Positions 1 to 10,800 of a stretch of DNA of 64,000 bases are shown in pieces. This stretch comes from Basidiobolus heterosporus B8920 (lineage: Eukaryota; Basidiobolomycota; Basidiobolomycetes; Basidiobolales; Basidiobolaceae). The notes beneath the pieces were generated by a model that made no database searches, was not told where the DNA came from, and saw only the letters and a program-made list of their open reading frames with translations. Each line of letters starts with the position of its first letter. Within the stretch, counting starts at the first letter, position 1. The stretch is taken from NCBI GenBank assembly GCA_000697455.1, contig JNET01035351.1, positions 1 through 64,000 on the forward strand. Direction: 5' to 3'. A program made the position numbers and the translations under genes.

Positions 1-492
1 TAACTTATATTTTGTACTTATAAGATATTTGTTAAAGTTAAAATGTGTAACATCAACTTGGATTAATTACAAGATTATGAAATGTTGGATTTATGAAAAA
101 TCTTAAACATGTCCAAATGAGCTGAAACTTCTACTGTATGCTCTTAAAACCCTCTAAAATAGTACATAATAGCTTCTTTATTTAGCTCTAACAAAATGTA
201 TAAATACCTTTCTTTATTACAATAAAACATCAAGTGAAAGTACAACAACTTCTTGTCAATATCCTAAGTCACTTCCAATATCACTATTTTCACTTTCAAC
301 AAAAACCACATATTCTTCTAATTTTCTAAAGCACTTCCCATAACTCCCAGAATCTCACAACAGAAGGTTCTGTGGATTTAGACATATTTGAAATTATTTG
401 TGAATCCAACACTTCATAATATGTAATTAACCCAAATTGATGTTACACATTTCATCTTTGACAAATATCTCATAAATACAAAACATGAGTTG
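1..492. repeat. Diverged inverted repeat (foldback-like), arms 1-93 and 401-492
   Basis: The reverse complement of 401-492 aligns to 1-93 along its whole length with roughly 14 differences and one gap. Shared blocks include ATGTGTAACATCAA and GATATTTGT. The spacer is about 300 bases of A+T-rich DNA. The arms would form a long imperfect hairpin, as in foldback or MITE-type elements. No transposase is present. The left arm abuts the window edge, so the element may extend further left. Confidence 0.75.
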
Positions 493-857
493 TTTACCTA
501 ATTATATGAAAACTTTGGTGTTAAACTAACTCAGTTTCAACAGATCTCACTCATATTATATTTACCTACCAATATCCTCTCACCCAAAATGCATGCTTGG
601 GCTTTACTTGGAATATTTCACCAACTTAAAAGCACTCAGAATACTTAACTTTCCCAAACATGTCTAAATGACCCCAAACTTAACATGTATGTTGCTGGGG
701 CCTTTTTTAGAACATTCAACTCGTTACTTTATCTACTTGTTGACAAAAGTATAAAAGTCAACTTTACATTCAATAAATCTACAAGTGAAAACCTCATATT
801 CTACTAATTCTCCAAGTCAATTCCAATAACTCCCATAATCTCACAACACTGGCCACT
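100..857 (+). repeat. Diverged direct repeats (about 110-362 versus 655-847)
   Basis: Two stretches in the same orientation share ordered blocks: ACATGT(C/T)(C/T)AAATGA near 109 and 659, ACAAGTGAAA near 780 and a related block near 230, and the best block at 301-362 versus 786-847, ending in both copies with AATCTCACAACA. Similarity is moderate, so this looks like an old tandem or nested duplication of one repeat family. Confidence 0.6.
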
Positions 858-1717
858 TTGAGAGGGTCCCAGAAGGCAATGCTTCACTCTTGACCTGACT
901 CTTTGACATACTATAGCTCAACTGCAATAGTAAGTAGCCAGTGCAGAGAATAATTACTAGCTTGCTTTCAAAGTAGTCTCTCCCCTGCCTCCAAGATGCC
1001 AAGCTACTATCAAGCTACCTATTCATACACATATATACTGTACATCAAGCAAAGCAACTGCCAGTCATTCCATCACTTTCCTCTCAGCATCTATCAATAT
1101 TACTATTACTCATGCCCCCATCCCCACTAATTCTTGTACTTGGCCCCCAAGAGCTTGGCAAGCCTGCTTAAAATGATTTCAGTCTGTATACAATTGTCAA
1201 AAAGCTACACCAGTAGCATATGCCATCTTTGTTATGATTTATTGAAACAAAAATCTTGCCTGATAGTGATTACCAGCTCCTAAGCATAAGTCTAAGCAAC
1301 GTACACTCCGTGTTCATCATCACCCATGTTTCGACCTGACTGCTCCCTTGTGTGGTGATGGGTGAACATTTTTCCACATCATGTGTCAAGGAGATCCTAG
1401 TGCCCAGGCGTGGTATTTTGCACGCTTGGCATTACAAGCCAGCTACATAATATGGCATATTTTCATTAGGTGTATACAAAGAACCCTTCAATATATATAT
1501 TGGATGCAGAATAGCCTTCAACTGTTTCATCTGACACCCCTCTTGCGCATAACCTTGAGTGGTCTATCACACTCTGAAACGGCCATAATATGCTTTGACC
1601 AGAATGCAAGAGCCAAAACTGCGGAGTCAAGGAAATATGGTACAGCCACATTATGTGGAAGTTATAAAGGGAAAGAACAAGTATGTCCATATCTTCATTG
1701 ACCTGCCCTTCATTACT

Positions 1718-2290
1718 ATGATTTTCGTCAGCCAATCCCTGCAGCTAATTGGCATTGCTATCATTCTTTCGCAGCAATTTGTTGCCAGTTGGAAGCTCGA
1801 TAATGATGGTCCCTCAACGCTAGAACCAGAGGTTATGCACCTTGAAAGGCGAACTTTTTCATTTTCGTCTGGCCATGGTGGTGGTTCTAGCTCTCATAGT
1901 ATTGCAGGTGGTGGCTCTAGCTCCCATAGCATTGCAGGTGGTACGCCAGTTATTCTCGGCAATCCTCTTAATTTGGGAAAGAGTCACCAGGCGAAGACAC
2001 ATGGAGGGCATGGACATGGCAAAACTGGGCCTCGAGGCAAACAAGGGAAGCGAGGTAAACAAGGGAAACGGGGTAAACAAGGAAAGCGAGGAAGGCAAGG
2101 GAAGCAGGGGAGACCAGGCAGACCAGGCAAGACCGTGACCTATATTTTACCCACGTATCTTCCAAGCCCGAATCCTCCGACCTCTCCGGTCCCTAGTGCT
2201 GAGCCTTATGCTGACGGTGATTCTCTGCCTCCTCCAGCGCAAAGTTCCTACTCTGATGAGCCTGAGACTGAACATGGGAAAATGTACTAG
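1718..2290 (+). CDS. Secreted basic collagen-like protein
   Basis: Predicted 190-residue protein. I chose the ATG at 1718 rather than the start of the open frame at 1595 because it begins a good signal peptide: [12 protein letters not shown] followed by a hydrophobic core (IAIILS) and a likely cleavage near FVASW. After a linker comes a Gly/Ser/His region with a direct repeat of [10 protein letters not shown]. Then come twelve uninterrupted Gly-X-Y triplets (residues about 104-139, bases 2027-2134), nearly all GKQ, GKR, GRQ or GRP, so the tract is extremely basic. The C-terminus is Pro/Ser-rich, then acidic. Gly-X-Y tracts form collagen triple helices in animals, fungi and bacteria, but twelve triplets without hydroxyproline is short. 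An extracellular or surface role is inference. The tract is also a nucleotide tandem repeat, so length variation between strains is likely. No relatives are seen among its neighbours. Confidence 0.7.
   Translation: MIFVSQSLQLIGIAIILSQQFVASWKLDNDGPSTLEPEVMHLERRTFSFSSGHGGGSSSHSIAGGGSSSHSIAGGTPVILGNPLNLGKSHQAKTHGGHGHGKTGPRGKQGKRGKQGKRGKQGKRGRQGKQGRPGRPGKTVTYILPTYLPSPNPPTSPVPSAEPYADGDSLPPPAQSSYSDEPETEHGKMY
2027..2134 (+). repeat. Tandem repeat coding Gly-X-Y triplets
   Basis: Twelve consecutive 9-nt units, largely built from the 18-nt pair GGNAARCAAGGNAARCGN (Gly-Lys-Gln-Gly-Lys-Arg), lie in frame inside the collagen-like gene. Confidence 0.85.
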
Positions 2291-2895
2291 TGACTTGTAC
2301 TAGTGGCTGAGAATCTCGTAATAATAAAATGAGGTCTAGGCATTTATCATACATGGTGATTCTGATTAATTTAAGAAGAAAATATGATGATTCAGAATTA
2401 TTGAATGTGCTCGAATACTCTACTCGTGTTGCTGAAATCATAATTGATGACTCGAGAATTTATTTACTAATAGATATGATATGTCCACAGGGAAATGGCT
2501 ATGTAAATCTACGAGAATTCCAACGGGATGGTATAGTTGGGGAAGAAGATGCCTGCTTGCCGTCATATTGGGACTATTCTCAGTGTCATGACACAACAAT
2601 CATGTTAAGGTTAAGGTAGATAACATCCTCTTTACAGATGACGCATAGCCAAGATTTGGAATAGCATCGAGATAAAGTTAAGGGCAAGCACGAAGTATTT
2701 CTCATTTATTTACCCCTTTTAGTACGACACATTGTGGTGTTAGGGTTAGAGGTTACCTGTTTGGATTCAAGATTTGTTGCTTTTGGTCTAGCTCGGAGCA
2801 GAGGACACTGTGTGAGTCTGGAAAATCACTTAGATTATGATTTTTATAAACATGATGCGAGACAAGGAGTAACAAACCAATATGACATTGTGGAT
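2291..2895. other. Intergenic region, nothing recognised
   Basis: This lies between the 3' end of the collagen-like gene and the 3' end of Sec5 (convergent). It contains short open frames without recognisable features and one TTAGGGTTAG motif at 2740-2749. Confidence 0.5.
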
Positions 2896-5800
2896 TTACT
2901 TGAATCTGAAACACATGAATTGAGTTTGAGTTGCACTTCTAGTGGTTTCGAGGATCTTCTTCACATTTTCCACCTGTTCTTTGGCTAGATCCCGCTTACC
3001 ATTCCCACCAGCGTTTCTGTTGGCTTCCTCCAAGGTGGCATAAATCAACTTGAAGGTCTCGGATGCGGTGGTGGTAAAGTACGTGGCCAAGATTTGATTG
3101 AAAAATTCCACCTCTAAAGTGGCCTGGAGGAAACCACCAGACCCCACTTTGTCTAGTTCCCGGAAGGACTTCAATAGGCACTGGCTGAGATTGACGAGGA
3201 GTTTGGATAACGCACGAGAAATAAGCTTCTTGGAAATGGCACAGATCTCGGAGTGGGCCAATACGATCTGTAGTAAGGCTTCAAAGACGTACGACCGTAT
3301 AAATGTGGGCTCATCAGAGGTGTTCCAATCGAATCCACTAAATAATATGCCAGTCTTGATGATCTCATTGATAGGTGCCCCAATTCGCTTCAAATACTCT
3401 TCGAACAATGACGAGTCCAAGCTATCCACTAAATCCACCAGTTTCTAAGAGGAAGCAATGGACCTAGATGAGATTCTGATACACGAGAGAAAAGTCTATT
3501 GAAGGTGCCCCACTCACCTGCACTATGTCCGAGGTATTTCCCTTAAACGAAAGTTCAAACACTCTGGTCAACTCCAAGATAATCATGGCCCGGAATTCTC
3601 CCAACGTTTCCAGTGTGTGAAGAATAACCACATTCTATAAATATGTGATTCTGTTAGCGCGGTATTCTGTTGAAAAATTCAATACTCACTTACCATAGAA
3701 ACAGCTTCGGTGGCGTGTGTATCTTGACCAAACACCGCATAATTCAAAGCATCCAAGAAAGAGCACATCGTTTCGTAGAACGTCTGTTTAATATGGTCGT
3801 ACACCTTGGACGACATCTGTCATGAAAAGAATTGGTTACTTCTCTAAGCCGCACTTAGCAACTAGACGAAAGAAACTTACATCGGTACCTTCACCCCGGT
3901 CAATGTTCTCGGTGTCTACTATGGAACTCAATGTATGGATAGCGTATTTTTGGAACTGAGCAAATTCCTTCAACGAAGCTTTACTCGAGGAATAGCGATG
4001 AACCTCCGATAAGAAGAAGTGTTTGCAATCTAGCCAAAGCTTGTTAGCATATTGTGAATAGGCAAGGGTACGAGTGCAGGATACTAACCGTCTTTCCAGC
4101 AATCACAGAAATAGGACACGAAGCTCCATTTCACCATCTTAAGCAGGTCTGTCAGCTCAGTGGCAGCTTGCCCAGCCATGGCCATTGCATTCAGCTCGTT
4201 GGAGAAGGTAGTGAGGTGAGTGATAATTTGGGTAAGGAAATAGCCAGTTATGTAGGTATGCGTAACGGGTAACTTCACAGGTACACTAGTCTCCGAAGGT
4301 ACAATGCGAAAGGGATTGTCTGGCGATTGGTCGACAAAAAATTCGGTGTCAATGGCGAATACTTTGGATACCAGACAAGAATATAGCGTAAGGATTTGCT
4401 TCGCCATCTCATGGCATTGCTCGACCTTTTGAATATTAACGCCATTGCGACGTCTACGTAGTTGGTTCCATAGAGTCCCGTTCTACAGTTGCGGTTAGCG
4501 TTAGCAGAATTACAGGAGCCATTGGCGTGAGTAGAATCGGACAAAGGCTACCTTTTTGAACTTATCGTCGATGAACGATCTGGCAATCTTCCAGTAGTCT
4601 GGCAACGACTTGATCACCACATCAGACAAGGCTCTGACTATGTTCACAATGCCGTGCCATATGTGAATCCCACCATCTACTCCTAAAGACGGGAAGCAAA
4701 CAATCAGCGTAAATAGACGTGCGTGTGTATAGAGGGATGGTCACTCACCAGAAACTCCCTCTCCACCCTTGGATTCGATGGCTTTTCGGAGCAGGGCTAT
4801 TCTTTGGGCAGGGGAGATATCAGCCTCGGGGAGATCTACAAGAGAACGGGGTTAGCATTGAGTGATGTTCTAGGTTCTTTGAGAAACGGAGCAAACCAGC
4901 TAGCTTTTGACACTCCTCTTCAAAAGTGGAGTTCAAACTCTGAACAATGTATTTGAATTGGCTTTCGAGGTAGAACCAGACTGGGTCTATCTTGGAATCT
5001 AGTTCGAGTAGGTAGCTGTAAGACTAGGTTAGCCAGATACGCAAGACAACGAAGGACAACCAGCAAGAAGCATACATGATGTTTTTCTCCTGCACCTCCA
5101 TCGGAACATTCGTCTCACCGAGCTGCTTGAATAAATTGGTTCTCAAATGCATGACAATGTCCTCGACCTCTTTCCAGACTTTGTCCAGCAATCGTTTGAT
5201 GGAGGCATTCTCAAACTCGGCCGCTGGATCTTCTTGCTTTGAAGGGTTGAACACTGCATTAGTGAATGACTGCATCGCCACCTTTCCCTTCTTGTAATCG
5301 TGAACGGCGATTTCGAATTTTTTCTACCAAATGGATTAGAAAACTAAGCTACTGCAGGGTTACAATAAACCAGAACGCGGGATGATCAAACCTCTTCGAT
5401 CGACTCCAGCAGGTTGGAAGGAAGATTGAACAGTAAACGATACCGGTCAATGGCAGTCAGCGTGCTTCGAATAGTGAGGCCTTTTTGAATTCGACGCATG
5501 ATGGGGCCAAACGCCTCGTGGGCCTTCTCAGTGGTTTCTAGCACGATTACAGGGTAAAATCAACACACTGTTTCGAGAAAGATCAAATTAGCGTTACCTT
5601 CAAGGCATTGACGGGTGACTTTGGTTCCATACTCTTCATTTTCGTTCAAATTTTTGGATTTCATCTCATTGTAGACAACTATATCCAAATAAGTACCGGC
5701 ATTCACCTAACTACACCTAACCAAAACACTCTACCTTCCACTGTATTCTTGGCACACACAAAGCGGTCAAAATTGTCCTTGACTAAAGTCTTCAACGCTT

Positions 5801-6439
5801 CGGATCGTTGCTCGATGGCTGCTCGTAAATAGTATCTTCCATCGACTAGTTCTTCATAAGAAGTATTCATGTGGAACTGTTTCATAAATAAGGTTGGATC
5901 AAAGGATTTGTCGGTAATGAAGACTGACGCTTTGTCTAGGGAAGTATCGGGGAATCAGTCAGATAGTTATGCAAATATCCATGCTAGAACCGATGGACTG
6001 ACCTTTGCTACTAGTCTCCCTAAGTAAAGATTCTCTTCTAGATAATCTACGTTCGCCCAGGAGGCTTCTACAAGAATCCACCTGTTAGTAAAGCAAATAA
6101 TGAGCAGCACCAGAGAATGCTGACCAACCTGAGATCTCCCTCTTTGAGGCCCAAGGGGTCTCCTTCATTTTCCAGTAGTTCTTCCTCTTCAACCTCCGGT
6201 TTGGAAGCTCTAGCATACGCGAAATTGGGAACTGCTGACCAGGCAAACTCTTCAATATCAAGCTCCGGTGTGTCTGTTTCGATCCAAGCATTTGGCTCTA
6301 AGGAGTCCAAGCTGTAATGACGTAATACTTGAAAGAGAAACGGAAAAGATTAAATTGCATGCGAGGGACAAGCTCTATATTAAGATGAACTCGATATACA
6401 CATACATTCCGCTTCGTCGAACCGTTTGAAATAGCTCAT
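2896..6439 (-). CDS. SEC5: Exocyst complex component Sec5 (EXOC2), 15 exons
   Basis: Subunit of the exocyst, which tethers secretory vesicles to the plasma membrane. Exons on the minus strand: 6439-6406, 6327-6129, 6067-6003, 5935-5735, 5678-5598, 5537-5392, 5323-5076, 5015-4897, 4835-4749, 4682-4552, 4482-4089, 4029-3881, 3816-3694, 3634-3518, 3444-2896. They join in one frame of 880 residues, similar to yeast Sec5. Family marks: the N-terminal YSLDSLEPNAW motif (about residues 15-25), FITDKSFDP (about 105-113), DPVWFYLESQF (about 335), SLPDYWKIA (about 420), and a C-terminal helical part with GGFLQATLEVEFFNQ (about 800-815). No N-terminal IPT/TIG (Ral-binding) domain is visible before the YSLDSL motif, as in other fungi. 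Some introns use non-consensus donors (GTCAGT, GTTTGT), so a few junctions could shift by a few bases. Confidence 0.9.
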
Positions 6440-6830
6440 TAGACTGTGTCCAAAGTCTTACTAAGAGAAATGTCAAAAGAGGAATCCGGTCAGTCTAAGT
6501 ACCAAATACCAAATAAATCAGGTTTGAGTTCAAGCGCAAGTTAGGGTGAACTGTTGTAGCTACTCTGTCTGATGAAGTAGAAATGAGGTTGATAGATGAT
6601 TGCCCTAGACTGTATAGTAGTTAATAGTGGTTGACTGAATTTCAGTTAATATTGGCATAGAATACTGAATAGAATACCTTGATTTATTTATATAAATCCA
6701 CAGCTATTCAAGAGTAAGCCTTAGGGTTAGGCTTAATCGTGGTACAATTCATTAGTAGGCATCATTCTATTTTATTTCTGAGATATTAGGGTGAATTCAA
6801 TAGGATTCTTAATGGATAAAGAATGGGTCT
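6440..6830. other. Intergenic region upstream of Sec5
   Basis: A+T-rich DNA between the orphan coiled-coil gene and Sec5, both on the minus strand, so it should contain the Sec5 promoter. It holds a TTAGGGTTAG motif at 6721-6730 plus single TTAGGG hexamers nearby (about 6542 and 6787). No coding signal. Confidence 0.6.
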
Positions 6831-7461
6831 TCAAAAAGGTAAAGGTGGGCTGAGTTTTAGTTTCTTTTCGAGCTCCTTCTTCTGTTTCAGAGCCAGTTGT
6901 TTTCGTGACTGTAACTCCTTTAGAATTTCTAAGTTGAAAAGTAACTACCTGTTAGGTTCTGAAAAAATTCGAGAATAACTCTTTTCTAGTATGAATATTT
7001 TTCGAAGGTAAATTTGTTTACCCTGTTTGCTCTCGGGCGATCGGTAACGAAGCAAGAGTTCGTGAAAACCACAAGCTTGGGAATTACTCTCAGTATTAGA
7101 ATCTCCGACTTCCTAGTGATGGATATCATTACAACCAATTCTCAGAGAAAAACCCCCGTAGAGACTAACCCTCTGTAGAATGTTCAACGTAGTTTGCCTA
7201 CGTTCAAGAAAACTCTCCAGTTCTTTTATAGAAGATTCCAAGTTTAACGCATGATTAAAACGGTTCTTTGAGTGTACCGAAAGTAATTCTAGTCTATGTT
7301 TGAGATGCCTTCTACCAAAGATAACTCTCAATACTAAAACTTTGAAAAGTATTATACGAAAATACAAACAATTCTTCACCGTTTACTGAATACTCGGTTT
7401 CGGTGGAGAAGGCCGTATGTAATCCAGTCAACGTATCTTCTATATATTTTGCGTCCTCCAT
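6831..7461 (-). CDS. Small orphan coiled-coil protein, 4 exons
   Basis: I do not recognise this protein. Exons 7461-7358, 7311-7170, 7112-7022 and 6928-6831 join in one frame of 144 residues. It starts MEDAKYIEDTLTGLH. The middle (about residues 40-85) is predicted helical with heptad-like leucines, in the segment containing NLESSIKELESFLERRQ. The last 30 residues are a Lys/Glu/Leu-rich helix ending in SPPLPF. Size and layout resemble small subunits of coiled-coil complexes (kinetochore, BLOC or motor-associated), but no family signature allows assignment. The first donor (GTATAA) was picked by reading phase and is the weakest junction. Confidence 0.55.
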
Positions 7462-7808
7462 GGCCGTCTGCCAAGGTTGTATTTTGCCAACTTACGTGCA
7501 GCGCAATCTAGCCCTCACATGACGAGAATTATTCGCGGTGATACAATCAGGAGACTCGGTGTATGATTTTTAGTGGGATGTATAAATATTAATAAAAGTT
7601 TATTAAATCGAAAGAAATTATCAGAAATAGGCAATGGATAAGTATTTGAAGTTTACCAAGAAATAATGGCCAAGATAACGATTCAACCTTCAACCATATA
7701 TACAGAAAATGACATCTGAAGACGAGAACAAGCGCAAAGATAAAGACCTACTCGAAATGCTATTTACACTGGATCACATAATCGCTATCAATCTTCCAAG
7801 ATGGCTGT
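7462..7808. other. Intergenic region, nothing recognised
   Basis: A+T-rich DNA between the start of the orphan coiled-coil gene and the stop of the long co-repressor gene. It should contain the promoter of the former and the 3' UTR of the latter. Confidence 0.5.
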
Positions 7809-10800
7809 TCATTTTTTGGGTGGTGGGTGCTGTTGGGGATATACTCCACTTGGATGTGGAAACATTCCGGGCATGCTCATTGGGTTCATAGGGCTCGAGT
7901 ATGCAGGGTTTTGATTAATCGGACTAGAGGTCATTGGGTGAAAGCCTTGAGAAGAGGATGGTGCTTGCATCGTCATATGAGGATGACGAGGGTATCCGGG
8001 TCCTAGAGGAACCACTGGTGATTGAGGTCTACGGCCATACTGGCTGGCATCCATAACTGAAGGTGACGTTGTGCGTCTATAGTGGCTTGGATCCATCATA
8101 GCAGGTGAAGCTGTGCGACGGATTTGTCCATCTAAAATAGCTGGCGAGGCAGTTCTATAGCTGGTTTGATCTAGGATAGCAGGCGACCCAGTTCTGAAAG
8201 GCGTGTTATCAAGCATAGACGAAGAATCTCGGTGTAAAGCTCTAGGCTGCTGTTCTTTCGGGATGGAGCCAGGTGGATATGCGAAAGCGCCATTGTTAGC
8301 CGCCATTTGGTTGAGTGGTGTCGAGGAACGATGTGGTGGTTGAGTGATTTCAAGATAACGTTGTCCAACATTATTTTCCCGGTTATCATAAGTATGCTGA
8401 TTGGATGCCATTTGAGGGGTCTGGCGGTACAGTGTCTGGCCAATATTTGGATTTTGTGTTGAATCGATAGGCGACGGTACAGCGGAATGATACCCTTCTT
8501 GAGGATGAGGTCCTCTTCGAGATTGGAAATTTCCCATTCCTTCCGATGCTTCTGATCCGGGATAAGCCTGCTGCTGGCTATGCCTTGTTTGCGCATAATT
8601 GAGATTCTCGGGAGGAAAGACAGCTTGTTGGGGGGATACAGATACTACTTCACGGGGATTTTGGGTGAATACTGGTTGGGACACATCACGGGAGCGTGAG
8701 ACTGGCACAGGAGTCGAATGACGAGTAGGCTGGCTAGGAAGTTGAGATGAGTGGGGTGAGTATTGTATGGATTGTGAGTGTAGCAGTGATGGGTTTGATG
8801 GTTTTCGTGAATGACCAATTGGTAAAGGCTGAAGTGGGCTAGAGGTCCTGCGAGGCTGGGATTGATGAGATGAAGGAAGATTCATTGCTGGTGACTGCGA
8901 ACGGGAATAAACAGTAGCTTGGTGAGGTATTCCAGGGGAAGGTTGAATTAGTGGATGACTTGGGCGATGATGAGGAATTGGTGCATGATAGCCAGATTGA
9001 AGGGAAGGTTGTTGATGTAGAGGAGAGTGGGCATACTGGGATGGAAGTGTAGAACCATCTACAGATTGGCCATTCGCTGGAGAAGAAGGGTGTTGGATTG
9101 GTGAGTGGGATATGATACGAGTATGAGGTGGTTGTGGCTGTATCTGAGGTTGAGATGGTAGGCGCGGTTTTGATTGCCGTGATTTCGATGATGCTCGAGA
9201 AGGCTTCAGAATTGGGCTTTGGCTTATCAGCTGGGTAATAGGCACTTGAGTATGAGACGAGGTCTGAATAGGTAAGTGACCTGAAGAAAGTTGACGTCCA
9301 TGTTGTCCATAATTGTACGATTGTATAGCTGGCTGGCCTTGGCTACCAGACCGATGTCGTGATTGCACAATATTCTGTGGTTGGTTATGTGCTTGTGCTG
9401 TAGCAGTTACAGAGGTGGTTTGTGATGTGCCTAATGTCACTGACTGTGATTGAAGCTGCAAAAGTTGTACCTGTGGTTGGATTGGTTGATTAACTTGCGA
9501 ATGTACCAATGGAGCTGGGCTACCTTGGTGCCTTGCCGTTTGTAATGGATCAACACCAGAGATCTGAGCGTTATCAACTGGTCTACGATTCGGTATTGCA
9601 CTAGAATTCAATTCATGCGCTGAAATCGAGTATGTTGCTTGACTATTAGATGCGATAGAGCGGGGATCCTGTGCATGAGAGTAAGGGCTTCTGGAGATTG
9701 TAGGTTGAGCTTGACTTGCAAGGGTAGGATTTGCATTGTATTGCGACTGAAAATAGCCTTCCTTAGTCTCGCTCGCACTAGGCGCATTGGATTGTTCCGA
9801 CGATGAAGCAGGACCGACATCCTCTCCAAACCAATCCATTAATGCATTCTTGCCCACCTTAACAGGCTGAGTCTCTTCTGAGGGTGCATTCAATAAAGAA
9901 AAAAGATCTGTGACACCCCTCGCTCGCTGAGCGACAGGTTTAGGCGTAGGTGTGGGTTCTTGGCGCTCTCCATCAAAGAATGCGGACTCCATCCTAGAAC
10001 TTTTCGATGAGGCTGAAAATTCTGATCTAGTCGGAGAAACCACTGGCACTTCTGGAGGTGCAGGATAGTTTAGGATCTTAGAGACAGATGACTGTCTTCT
10101 AGGTTCCCGTACAAGGTCATCTCGATAGAGCTCCGATTGGCTATGTGATGAGGAAGCCTTTACTGAAGTGACTGGCGATTGAGTATTTGTATGTGAATAA
10201 ACGGGTAATGCTTGATTCCCAACATTGGTTTGATATGCAATACTAGGTAAGGTAGACTCTAGTTTAGTTTGATCTGCTTTGTTACTATCAATCCTAGTAA
10301 TGCGAGAAACTGGTAGTCCACCAGTACTTGGTGTACGCTTGCCCGAAAGTATAGCAGGTTTAACCTCCGGGTTGGATAGCGGTTTTGGAATATTTCCCAG
10401 TGGCTGGTTTTCGTATGGATAATAAGATGTAGACTTGTCGGATACTGGAGCATGTACATTAGCTGATCCATTAGAATATTGAGCAGGTGAATAGTTGCTG
10501 GAGACCGATGATATAACCAATTGGGCTCTGGCCTCATCTGTTTTCGAATTAGAGTTGGCGCTCAGTTTGGGGTCAAACGTGGTCGACTGAGGAGAAAAAT
10601 TTGGACGATTGGTAATGCCGTATTGCTGTTGTGATTTGTGAGCATTGCTAGAAGCGATATTAGTTTGATGAACAGTTGAACGGTTTTCCCTTGGCATTTC
10701 CATTCTAAGTGTATCCATCGGATCTCCGGATGCCATGGATGTGTTGTGAGGAGAAGTACTGTTACTGGTTTCTTGGGAATTCTTACGATTACCCAGCAAG

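Larger units (their letters stand above)
1..1717. other. Repeat-rich intergenic DNA, no gene recognised
   Basis: No convincing coding region is seen here. The first 860 bases hold a diverged inverted repeat and a set of diverged direct repeats, listed separately. The remainder (about 860-1717) is A+T-rich unique-looking sequence with only short open frames lacking recognisable similarity, and probably includes the promoter of the collagen-like gene that follows. Confidence 0.6.

Noticed and set aside
1-857. Subtelomere or CRISPR-like array
   Set aside because: No terminal telomere array and no regularly spaced identical repeats; repeat copies are diverged and irregular.
1381-1735. Two overlapping open frames on opposite strands before the collagen-like gene
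   Set aside because: Neither shows a signal peptide, domain, repeat or biased composition expected of a gene; they are probably chance frames, the plus-strand one partly in the promoter or leader of the collagen-like gene.
2329-2619. 96-codon open frame after the collagen-like gene
   Set aside because: No recognisable motif, A+T-rich composition and no supporting splice context; most likely chance.
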